Positions 16,732 through 23,540 of a stretch of 34,136 nt of DNA are shown in pieces; the first letter of the stretch is position 1; every line of letters starts with the position of its first letter. The stretch is from DUSC01 sp964371125 (GTDB lineage Bacteria > Pseudomonadota > Alphaproteobacteria > Rhizobiales > Rhizobiaceae), in NCBI GenBank assembly GCA_964371125.1, contig CAYJMY010000029.1:1-34136 (forward strand), read 5' to 3'. Below the pieces are notes generated by a model, which did no database searches, had not been told where the DNA came from, and worked only from the letters and a program-made list of their open reading frames with translations. Made by a program: the position numbers and the translations under genes.

Positions 16732-17643
16732 ATGTCGCCAAAATCGACGCAAACGGGAGCCGAAGCAGGGCCGGCCGGCGTGCCGGATCCGGGCGCCCAT
16801 GAGACACGCCCGATCGGTTCCGCCGGCGTCACGCTGACGCGGTTGCGCCACGCCGATTTCGAGGCGATCCAGCCGGAACTGCCGCAGTTCACGCTCTCCA
16901 TCCTGCTCTCCGGGCGCTCGCGGCCCTGGCGCGACCTCGGCGACGGCTTCGTCGTCCCGAAGGGCGCCGAAGCCTTTCGCCACCAGGGTTCCGGCATCCT
17001 CACGCCGCACGGCACGGCGGTCGGCTGGCGGGTCGAGGGGACGCATGACTGCCTGGTCTTTTCCTTTCCGATCGAGACGAGCCGCCCCCTGCTCGACGAG
17101 CTGCTGCCGCAGGGCGAGGCCTCGCTCTACCGGCTGACCGAGAGGGTCGTCAGCGACCCGATCCTGCCGGCCCTTTCCAAGGAGCTATGGGAGGGCGCGG
17201 AGGACGAGATCGGTCGCTTCCAGGCCGACCATGCCGTGGCGCTGGTGCTGGCGCGGCTGGCGCGCCATGCCGACGAGGCCGACATCGCAGGCGCGACCGC
17301 GGCGCCGCGCGAGCGGCTGTCGCCGGCGAGCCTGCGCCGGGCAAGGGAATTCCTGCAGGCCAATGTCGCCGGCGATCCCTCGCTCGAGGAGATCGCTGCC
17401 GCGACCGGCCTCAGCCCCTATCACTTCCTGCGCGGCTTCAAGGCGTCGACGGGGCGGACGCCGTTCCAGTGGCTGCAGGATTTCCGCATCGAGCTGGCCT
17501 GCGGCCTGCTCGCGGCGACCGACTTCCCGCTCGCCGAGGTCGCGCTCGAGGTCGGGTTCAAGACCCAGAGCCATTTCGGCGTCGTCTTCCGCCGGGCGAT
17601 GGGCACGACGCCGGCGCGATGGCGCGCCGCGCTGCGCGGCTAG
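16732..17643 (+). CDS. AraC-family transcriptional regulator
   Basis: A 303-residue AraC-family regulator. The C-terminal 100 residues contain both helix-turn-helix motifs: SLEEIAAATGLSPYHFLRGFKASTGRTPFQWL (about 217-250) and FPLAEVALEVGFKTQSHFGVVFRRAMGTTPARWR (about 265-298), closely matching the AraC/XylS signature. The N-terminal sensory part (LTRLRHADFEAIQPELPQFTLSILLSG, and a cupin-like 'LTPHGTAVGWRVEGTHDCLVFSF') is of the AraC-binding type but its ligand is unknown. The gene following on the same strand encodes a SnoaL-like protein 113 nt downstream and is a possible target. Confidence 0.9.
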   Translation: MSPKSTQTGAEAGPAGVPDPGAHETRPIGSAGVTLTRLRHADFEAIQPELPQFTLSILLSGRSRPWRDLGDGFVVPKGAEAFRHQGSGILTPHGTAVGWRVEGTHDCLVFSFPIETSRPLLDELLPQGEASLYRLTERVVSDPILPALSKELWEGAEDEIGRFQADHAVALVLARLARHADEADIAGATAAPRERLSPASLRRAREFLQANVAGDPSLEEIAAATGLSPYHFLRGFKASTGRTPFQWLQDFRIELACGLLAATDFPLAEVALEVGFKTQSHFGVVFRRAMGTTPARWRAALRG

Positions 17644-17756
17644 ATTTGCGCAAGCGCAGGACAAGCGCCGCAGCGACAGGAAAGACCGCGGCGTCCGTCT
17701 TCCCTATCGGGGGTGGCGCCGGTGCTGGTGCCGGCCAGACACGAAGGAGGTTATCA

Positions 17757-18185
17757 ATGCTGTCTCAAGCAGTGCGCAACGCCACGCCCGCGATGCGGCC
17801 GATCGAGGTCGTCGGGGCGGCCTACGAAGCCTATGCCCGCCGCGACCTGGCGGCGATCGTTGCGCTCTACCATCCCGAATGCGAGCTCGAGCAGACCGCG
17901 CTCCTGCCTTGGGGCGGAACATATCGCGGCCATCTCGGCCTGCAGCAGTTCTTCGAGCGGCTGACGGCGACGATCGACACCCGGATCGCCGACGAGACCC
18001 TGTTCGAGGCGGGCGACAAGGTCGTCAGCATCGGTCGTACCAGGGGCGTGGCGCGCGGCACGGGCGCGGCATTCGATCTGCCGGCCGTGCACGTCTATAC
18101 GGTCGAGGACGGCACGATCCGCCGCTACGAGGCTTACGTCGACACGCCGGGCATGCTTCGGGCGATCGGTCATGACTCGCGATAG
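17757..18185 (+). CDS. SnoaL-like / NTF2-fold protein
   Basis: A 142-residue cone-shaped alpha+beta protein of the SnoaL-like (NTF2) superfamily: VVGAAYEAYARRDLAAIVALYHPECELEQTALLPWGGTYRGHLGLQQFFERL is the typical 'ycayarrDldallalfhpD...G.y.G..gi..ff' pattern. VVSIGRTRGVARGTGAAFDLPAVHVYTVEDGTIRRYEAYVDT is the matching second half. Family members act as isomerases, cyclases, hydrolases or small-molecule binders; nothing here picks one. AAGGAGG 6 nt ahead of the ATG is the strongest ribosome-binding site in the window, so the protein is probably well translated. It lies downstream of the AraC gene. Confidence 0.87.
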   Translation: MLSQAVRNATPAMRPIEVVGAAYEAYARRDLAAIVALYHPECELEQTALLPWGGTYRGHLGLQQFFERLTATIDTRIADETLFEAGDKVVSIGRTRGVARGTGAAFDLPAVHVYTVEDGTIRRYEAYVDTPGMLRAIGHDSR

Positions 18186-18321
18186 CGGCCGTGCCGGGCG
18201 GGGGGCCTCCGCACCAAAGTTCCCCCGCGCGGGTGCCGCGCGCCGCTCCTCCATTGCGGCGGGTATTGCCGCCATCATGGCCGGATTCTGGTCCGTCGGG
18301 ATCTTCGCTTCGCCGCGCTGA
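18172..18321 (+). CDS. Possible 49-residue single-pass membrane microprotein
   Basis: A short open frame whose ATG overlaps the last codons of the SnoaL-like gene. The product has a basic N-terminus and one hydrophobic stretch (SIAAGIAAIMAGFWSVGIF), i.e. a plausible single membrane helix. There is no clear ribosome-binding site and GC-rich DNA gives many such frames by chance. Kept only as a candidate. Confidence 0.2.
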   Translation: MTRDSGRAGRGASAPKFPRAGAARRSSIAAGIAAIMAGFWSVGIFASPR

Positions 18322-18382
18322 CGGGCGTGCCCGGCAAGCGCGCCGGCGACCGGTTGCTTCGGGTCGCCGGCCGCCGCCTGGA

Positions 18383-19033
18383 TTACGCGGCACTCGACCT
18401 CGCCGCCGCCGCGAGGGCGGCTTGGTGTGACCTATAGATGTTGTCGCGCGCCGGTGCGGTGCCGGCAACAAGGTGGCCGATCCACTCCCTGGTGGACATG
18501 ACTGCGGCAAACCGGGCCTGCAGCACCACCTTGACGACGCGATGGATTTCCTCGGCGGTCGCGTAGCCGGCCTGATTGGCGTAAGAAATCGCACCGGTTG
18601 CGTCGCTCAGGAATTCTACGTCGAAGCCCATGTGCATCGCGTGGATGACGGTGGAAAGGTCGCAGTTCTGCGACATGTAGCCGGCGATGGTCACCGTTTC
18701 GATCCTGTTGCGCCGCAGCCAGAATTCGAGGTCCGTGCCGGTGAAGGCGCTGGGCAGGGTCTTTTCGACATAGTGGTCGCGCGGTCGCCGGGCGATCTCC
18801 GGATGGGTCTCGGCGCCGTGAGTTCCCTGGCGGAAAAAGGGAGCCGTAGCCGGCGCGATCATGTTGACGACGACGACTTTGATGCCTCGCGCCGCCGCTT
18901 CATCCATGGCCAGCGCGATCTGCCGGACCGTGTCGCCAAACGGCGGGTGTTCGATCGCCAGATTGCCCCCGTCGTAGTCGTTCTGCACGTCGATTACGAT
19001 CAGCGCCCGCCGGGTCGGATTGATACTTGGCAT
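18383..19033 (-). CDS. Isochorismatase-family cysteine hydrolase
   Basis: A 216-residue isochorismatase-like cysteine hydrolase, a family that hydrolyses amides, nicotinamide or isochorismate-type substrates. The catalytic triad is readable: Asp15 in LIVIDVQNDY, Lys91 in YVEKTLPSAF, and Cys124 in GYMSQNCDLST. The open frame extends much further upstream, but the ATG at 19033 has AAGGAG 8 nt ahead and begins directly before the conserved strand. The last 30 residues are Ala-rich. It is transcribed divergently from a GlxA-type regulator with a 98-nt shared leader, the usual arrangement for a regulator and its target. The substrate is unknown. Confidence 0.88.
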   Translation of the reverse strand: MPSINPTRRALIVIDVQNDYDGGNLAIEHPPFGDTVRQIALAMDEAAARGIKVVVVNMIAPATAPFFRQGTHGAETHPEIARRPRDHYVEKTLPSAFTGTDLEFWLRRNRIETVTIAGYMSQNCDLSTVIHAMHMGFDVEFLSDATGAISYANQAGYATAEEIHRVVKVVLQARFAAVMSTREWIGHLVAGTAPARDNIYRSHQAALAAAARSSAA

Positions 19034-19131
19034 GAGAGTCTCCTTTGGTTGGAGCCTCAGCCTACCGTCGCGCCGCGTTTGCGAAAGTGGCCCGATTGAC
19101 AACGTTCGAAAGAATCGGGACAAAACTTCGC

Positions 19132-20094
19132 ATGAACACTTCGATCGTTGCCGCCGTCGCCTTTGACGGCATGAGCTTGTTCCATTTATCCGTGCCTTGC
19201 CTCGTGTTCGGCGAGGACCGGACATCAATCGGCTTGCCGCGTTTCGAGTTTCGGCTGTGCGCGGTCGAACCGGCGCAACCGCTTTCCATGACCGGCGGGG
19301 CAGGGTTGACCGCGCCGTACGGCCTCGAAGGGCTGCAAGGCGCGGGCATCGTGATCGTTCCGAGTTGGAAGGGGGCGGGTATCCCGGTGCCGGAGGAACT
19401 GAGCCGGGCCATCGCGGACGCGCACAGCGCCGGAGCACTGGTGATCGGCCTTTGTCTCGGCACCTTCGTGCTTGCCGCCGCCGGACTACTCTCCGGGCAG
19501 AGCGCCACCACCCATTGGGCATCGACCGGGCGGCTCGCCGCCTCACATCCCGACATCAAGATAGACGACGATGTTCTGTATGTGGATGGCGGGAGTGTGA
19601 TTACGTCCGCGGGCGTGGCAGCCTCGCTCGACTGCTGCCTGCATGTGGTGCGGCGACTTTTCGGGGCGTCAACGGCTCAGCGGCTCGCACGCCATATCGT
19701 CCTGCCGCCGCATCGCCAGGGGGGTCAAGCGCAGTATGTCGAAGCTCCAATTCCGGTCGTCGCGCAGGACGAACGGCTGTCGGAGGCGCTGGTACGGGTC
19801 CTCGCCGATCCCGCCGCGCCACATACGTTGGATTCGGTGGCCGACGCTGCCGGCCTTACGCGCAGGACGTTTACGCGCCGCTTTCAGAAGCAGTGCGGCA
19901 CCAGTTTTTCCCGATTCCTGACAGGCCATCGCCTCTCCCTTGCGCAGCGCCTCCTGGAGACCTCGACGCATTCCATCGACGAAATCGCACGGCTCAGCGG
20001 TCTCGGCACATCGGTCTCGATGCGGCAGCACTTTCGTGCCCGCCTTGGCACGACTCCGGACAACTATCGGCGGGAGTTCTCGGTACGGCGTTAG
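19132..20094 (+). CDS. GlxA/FtrA-type regulator (DJ-1/PfpI-like domain plus AraC HTH)
   Basis: A 320-residue regulator with an N-terminal DJ-1/PfpI-like domain (residues 1-190) and a C-terminal AraC-type DNA-binding domain. The amidotransferase-like elbow is IGLCLGTFVLAAAG with Cys108 and a following THWAS, as in the GlxA/FtrA branch; it probably binds a ligand rather than catalyses. The HTH pair is TLDSVADAAGLTRRTFTRRFQKQCGTSF and SIDEIARLSGLGTSVSMRQHFRARLGTTPDNYRR. The ATG at 19132 gives the conserved start IVAAVAFDGMSLFHLSVPC. A TTGACA hexamer at about 19096 could be its -35 element. The divergent isochorismatase-like hydrolase is the obvious candidate target. Confidence 0.9.
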   Translation: MNTSIVAAVAFDGMSLFHLSVPCLVFGEDRTSIGLPRFEFRLCAVEPAQPLSMTGGAGLTAPYGLEGLQGAGIVIVPSWKGAGIPVPEELSRAIADAHSAGALVIGLCLGTFVLAAAGLLSGQSATTHWASTGRLAASHPDIKIDDDVLYVDGGSVITSAGVAASLDCCLHVVRRLFGASTAQRLARHIVLPPHRQGGQAQYVEAPIPVVAQDERLSEALVRVLADPAAPHTLDSVADAAGLTRRTFTRRFQKQCGTSFSRFLTGHRLSLAQRLLETSTHSIDEIARLSGLGTSVSMRQHFRARLGTTPDNYRREFSVRR

Positions 20095-20234
20095 CGATCA
20101 ACAGGAGAGCAGAGGCATGGGAGACGTGGCGATGTCCGCCTCTGACCAGGAGCGGCCGGGAAAGGACGCTCTCCCTCTCTACCCCAACAACCTCCCCCGG
20201 CAGTCTCGCCCGCTCCAAACCTCAGCCATGGCGG

Positions 20235-20585
20235 TCATTTCGAGGCCGCAATCTCGCAGAGCGGTACGGCGCTCGTCTTGAAACGCTTCAGCCCGGCCCG
20301 GCATTGTTCCAGCGCGCGGCGCTCGGCCGCCTGCTTGCTCCCGGCGTTGAGGGCCGCGCCGCAGATGAACGCTTCGATGTCGACGCTCGGCGTGGCGGCA
20401 TAGGCGGAGTGGCCGCCGGCGGCCACATAACGTTGCCAGAGCTTGCCGCAACCGCCGGTCATCATCGTCGTGAACATGATCCTGCGCCGCACCTCGCCCT
20501 CCTGCCCGGAGAGCGAAGCGCCGGCCGCAGGCCCGGCCGCGACGACCAGGCCGACCAGCAGCAACGCGTTGAATCCGATCTTCAT
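20235..20585 (-). CDS. Small secreted cysteine-containing protein, unknown
   Basis: A predicted exported protein of 116 residues. The ATG at 20585 follows CTGGAGGATG and starts a signal peptide (MKIGFNALLLVGLVVAAGPA, cleavage near AAGA-SL). The mature part has four cysteines (GGCGKLW, FICGAAL, EQCRAGL, PLCEIA), suggesting two disulfides in the periplasm. The C-terminal pattern 'SKQAAERRALEQC...C-I-A' resembles the end of several small secreted domains, but I cannot name a family. The same frame is open upstream to an ATG at 20720; that extension is discussed separately. A 331-nt AT-rich gap precedes it. Confidence 0.75.
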   Translation of the reverse strand: MKIGFNALLLVGLVVAAGPAAGASLSGQEGEVRRRIMFTTMMTGGCGKLWQRYVAAGGHSAYAATPSVDIEAFICGAALNAGSKQAAERRALEQCRAGLKRFKTSAVPLCEIAASK

Positions 20586-20916
20586 GTCATCCTCCAGAAG
20601 TCGCTGCAGACCGCCGATCGCGCTATTCACTCGGCGACAAAATATACGAACTCGCGAGATGTCGATGTGAACCAGTCCGCTTTCGGACTTCTTCTTCCGC
20701 CCGCCATCTATAAAATTCATTCATACTCGATGAATTGCCGAATGGCAAATATATATATGTGTCACAAAGTAATCGATTGATATTCGGCAGCAAACATCGG
20801 GAGTTGCGGCGACATCACTATCCGCTTCAGGAATTGATCGCTTGATTGTCATGTCGCGGTTTCGCGGCGCCGAGTTCCATCGCAGGCCGGCGGCTCCTTG
20901 CACAGCCGCCGGTACG
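20586..20916. other. AT-rich intergenic region with operator-like and hairpin elements
   Basis: This 331-nt stretch is visibly AT-richer than the rest of the window and carries no convincing full-length gene. It holds a 5-bp perfect palindrome TTGCC-GAAT-GGCAA (20735-20748) next to an (AT)-rich run, and a 6-bp hairpin AGTCCG-CTTT-CGGACT (20674-20689) followed by a pyrimidine run on the plus strand. It also contains a segment (20653-20674) resembling one upstream of cpaB. It must contain the promoter for the small secreted protein on the minus strand; TATAGA near 20710 is a possible -10. Confidence 0.5.
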
Positions 20917-21636
20917 TCACATGCGGTCGCCAACGTTCTTCAACAGGACGAAGGTAACGCCGCGCGCCTTGAGGGCGAGAATGCCCTTGACGAGTCCGCC
21001 GCCCGCCGCATGGGTCGGCTGGTTGATGTGTCCGATGATCACGTCGCCGTCGCGCGCGGCCTTTACCCTGTGCTCGGTGGCCGCCGCGCCGAGCAGCGAG
21101 CCTCCGTCCGCGTTCAGTGAATAGCCGGCAATGCGGAAGCCCAGCGTTTCGATCTGGGCGATGGCGTTCGACGTGTATTTCGCGGTCGCGCCGCGGAACC
21201 AGCGCGGCCTGGGCAAGCCGGAATCCTGCACGGCGTCCGCCCCGCCCTGCACCTCGCGGGAGACGGCGTCGGCGCTGCCGGCGGCGGCGATGCCGTAGAC
21301 GCTGAGCGGCCGGTCGATCGCCGGCACGTGGCGCGCGCCGTGGTTCTCGATTTCAAAGAGGTCTGGATGCGCCTTCATCACGGCCAGCGCCTCCGCATTG
21401 CGCCGCAGCCAGACGCCGGTAGCGAAGATCGTCGCCGGAATGCGGTTCTCGACAAGGGCAGAGAGGATACGTCCGTCCGTCCCGCCGCCGCAGGCGTCGA
21501 GCGTCAGCGCCACCCGGACCGCGCCCGGCGAGGTCGAGGCGGGTAGCCGCAAGCCCGGCTCGACCAGCCTCGCCGGATCGGCGGTCGCCGTCACCGCGGC
21601 GAGGAGGACGACGACCAGTGAGAGGACGAGGCGCAT
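20917..21636 (-). CDS. Polysaccharide deacetylase-family protein with variant NodB motif
   Basis: A 239-residue secreted protein of the NodB-homology (carbohydrate esterase 4-like) fold. A signal peptide (MRLVLSLVVVLLAAVTATA) leads into VALTLDACGGGTDGRILSAL, the counterpart of NodB motif 1 (TFDDGP), but with Asp-Ala-Cys instead of Asp-Asp. Motif 2 is FEIENHGARHVPA (normally HSxxH). PRWFRGATAKYTSNAIAQIETLGFRIAGYSLNADGG matches the later motifs, and DGDVIIGHINQPTHAAGGGL the final His motif. The changed motif 1 marks a subfamily whose substrate is unknown; metal binding by the single Asp and two His remains plausible. It is likely periplasmic and could act on peptidoglycan or an exopolysaccharide. 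Confidence 0.82.
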   Translation of the reverse strand: MRLVLSLVVVLLAAVTATADPARLVEPGLRLPASTSPGAVRVALTLDACGGGTDGRILSALVENRIPATIFATGVWLRRNAEALAVMKAHPDLFEIENHGARHVPAIDRPLSVYGIAAAGSADAVSREVQGGADAVQDSGLPRPRWFRGATAKYTSNAIAQIETLGFRIAGYSLNADGGSLLGAAATEHRVKAARDGDVIIGHINQPTHAAGGGLVKGILALKARGVTFVLLKNVGDRM

Positions 21637-21796
21637 ACCGAACTATCCGGGGGAGAGAAGGAGAGAGACGTCCGACCGTTCGAGACGCCTGCCCGCTCGC
21701 CGCCGCGGGGACGGAGGGAGCCCCCGCGTGGCCGGGGGAACGCGTGCGACGCAAGACGCCGGGTACGCGGCAAAATGCCTTGGCCCGGACGCAGCC

Positions 21797-23203
21797 TCAC
21801 CCCAGCAACCTCTTCGCCATCCCCACCAGCCTTCTGACGCTCCCCGTATAGGGTGGAAACAGCATCGGCAGCGAGGAGAAGCGGTTCTCCATGATCGCCC
21901 GCTCGTGGCTGAAGGCGCGGAAGCCGTGCTCGCCGTGGGCGGCGCCGATGCCCGAATTGTTGACGCCGCCGAAGGGAAGGCCGGGATGGGTGTAGTGCAT
22001 CACGGTGAGATTGACGCCGACGCCGCCGGACGAGGTCGCGGCGATGATCTTCTCGGCGAAGGCGCGGTCGCGGTCGAAGATGTAGAGCGCCAGCGGCTTC
22101 GGCCTGGCGTTGATGCGCGCGATCACGTCCTCGATGTCGGAATAGGCGATCACCGGCAGGACCGGGCCAAAGATCTCCTCGCGGTCGATCTCCATCTCGG
22201 GCGTCACCGCCTCCATCAGCGTCGGTGCGATGCGCGTGCCGTTGCGCTCGCCACCGCCGATGATTTTCGCCCCGTTGGCCGTCGCGTTGTCGATGAGGCC
22301 GGCGAGCCGTCCGGCATGGTGGGCGTTGACGATGCCGGAGAGGTGCGGGCTCGCCAGCGGGTCCTTGCCGTAGGCTCTTTCGATACGCGCGCGCAGTGCC
22401 GCGACGAAGCCTTCCTTGACGCTCTCGTGGACGAAGAGATGATCGGGCGCGATGCAGGTCTGCCCGGCATTGGCGAATTTTCCGAACGTCACCCATTCGG
22501 CGGCACGCTTCAGGTCGGCGCCGGGGCCGACGATGGTCGGCGACTTGCCGCCGAGTTCCAGCGTCACCGACGAAAGGTTCTTCGCCGCCGCCTCCATGAC
22601 GATCTTGCCGACCGCCGGGCTGCCGGTGAAGAAGATGTGGTCGAAGGGCAGTGCCAACAGCCGCGTCGAGGCTTCCTTGGCGCCCTCCATCACGGTCACC
22701 AGGTCGGGCTGGAACGCCTCGGCGACGATGCTTGCGATCAGCGCCGAGGTGGCGGGCGTCATCTCCGACGGCTTCAGGATGGCGCTGTTGCCGGCGGCGA
22801 TGCACGACACCAGCGGCCCCAGCGCCAGGTTGAACGGGTAGTTCCAGGGCGAGATGATCAGGCACACGCCACGCGGTTCGGGGCGTATGCCCGAGGCGGT
22901 GCCCAGCGTCGCCAGCGTCGGCGACACCGAGCGCGGCTTCATCCATCCCTTCAGGTGCGACGACGTGTGGCGGATCTCCTGCAGAACCGGCAGGATCTCG
23001 GTCAGGATCACCTCCGTCTCCGGCTTGCCGAAGTCGGCGGTCAGGGCCGCGACGATTTCGTCCTGGCGCTTCTGCACGGTGGCGCGCAGCGCGGCGAGTG
23101 CCGCCAACCGCTCCTTCAGGCCGAATTCCAGCCGCCGCTTCTCGACGCCCGCCTTCTGCAGGGCGAAGGCCGAGGCGATGCGGTCCGGTTGTGCGATGGT
23201 CAT
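21797..23203 (-). CDS. Aldehyde dehydrogenase (class 3 / coniferyl-aldehyde dehydrogenase-like)
   Basis: A 468-residue NAD(P)+-dependent aldehyde dehydrogenase oxidising an aldehyde to its acid. The family signatures are complete: SPWNYPFNLALGPLVSCIAAGNSAILKPSE (cofactor fold), FFTGSPAVGK, catalytic Glu in TLELGGKSP, catalytic Cys in FANAGQTCIAPDH, and EIFGPVLPV. The length and the ending (GLPFGGVNNSGIGAAHGEHGFRAFSHERAI, FPPYTG) place it with class 3/fatty or coniferyl aldehyde dehydrogenases. The ATG at 23203 follows GGAGG by 6 nt; the frame is open upstream but without family sequence. The 337-nt gap ahead suggests its own promoter rather than read-through from the B12 operon. The substrate is not determined. 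Confidence 0.92.
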   Translation of the reverse strand: MTIAQPDRIASAFALQKAGVEKRRLEFGLKERLAALAALRATVQKRQDEIVAALTADFGKPETEVILTEILPVLQEIRHTSSHLKGWMKPRSVSPTLATLGTASGIRPEPRGVCLIISPWNYPFNLALGPLVSCIAAGNSAILKPSEMTPATSALIASIVAEAFQPDLVTVMEGAKEASTRLLALPFDHIFFTGSPAVGKIVMEAAAKNLSSVTLELGGKSPTIVGPGADLKRAAEWVTFGKFANAGQTCIAPDHLFVHESVKEGFVAALRARIERAYGKDPLASPHLSGIVNAHHAGRLAGLIDNATANGAKIIGGGERNGTRIAPTLMEAVTPEMEIDREEIFGPVLPVIAYSDIEDVIARINARPKPLALYIFDRDRAFAEKIIAATSSGGVGVNLTVMHYTHPGLPFGGVNNSGIGAAHGEHGFRAFSHERAIMENRFSSLPMLFPPYTGSVRRLVGMAKRLLG

Positions 23204-23540
23204 CGTGTCCTCCGATACTGGCCACATGCTGGCCGCAACGTCATCTTCCCCCGCCGCGACGCCTGCGTTCAGGTGGCGACGTCCGCCTTCGGTTGAGGCC
23301 GATGCCGGTCGCGGATGCGGATTTCTCATGTGCCGCGTCGCGCGGCGAAAAGGAAGATGGGTGCTCGCCGCGTTCTTTCCAACGTCCCGTGTCCTTTTGC
23401 CGTTCCTGCGGCGGGGCAGCGCCGCTCTTCGCCGCCGCTAAGCGTCTGGCGAACGAATGGAGTGAGCTACGTGGTCGGCAAGTTGACGATCTTCGATCCG
23501 GACGAAGGCCTGACGCCCGACGAGGGGTGGGACCGCCCTC
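23204..23540. other. Intergenic region between tonB and the aldehyde dehydrogenase gene
   Basis: A 337-nt gap between two minus-strand genes. I see no convincing gene. A plus-strand frame ending at 23551 in tonB's 3' end reads FDPDEGLTPDEGW near its end but has no supported start. There is no hairpin with a U-run right after tonB, so the end of the B12 operon transcript is not visible. The promoter of the aldehyde dehydrogenase gene should lie here. Confidence 0.4.

Noticed and set aside
20117..20281. Small plus-strand frame after the GlxA-type regulator gene
   Set aside because: Low-complexity Ser/Arg/Pro product that overlaps the 3' end of the secreted-protein gene on the other strand; no supporting motif.
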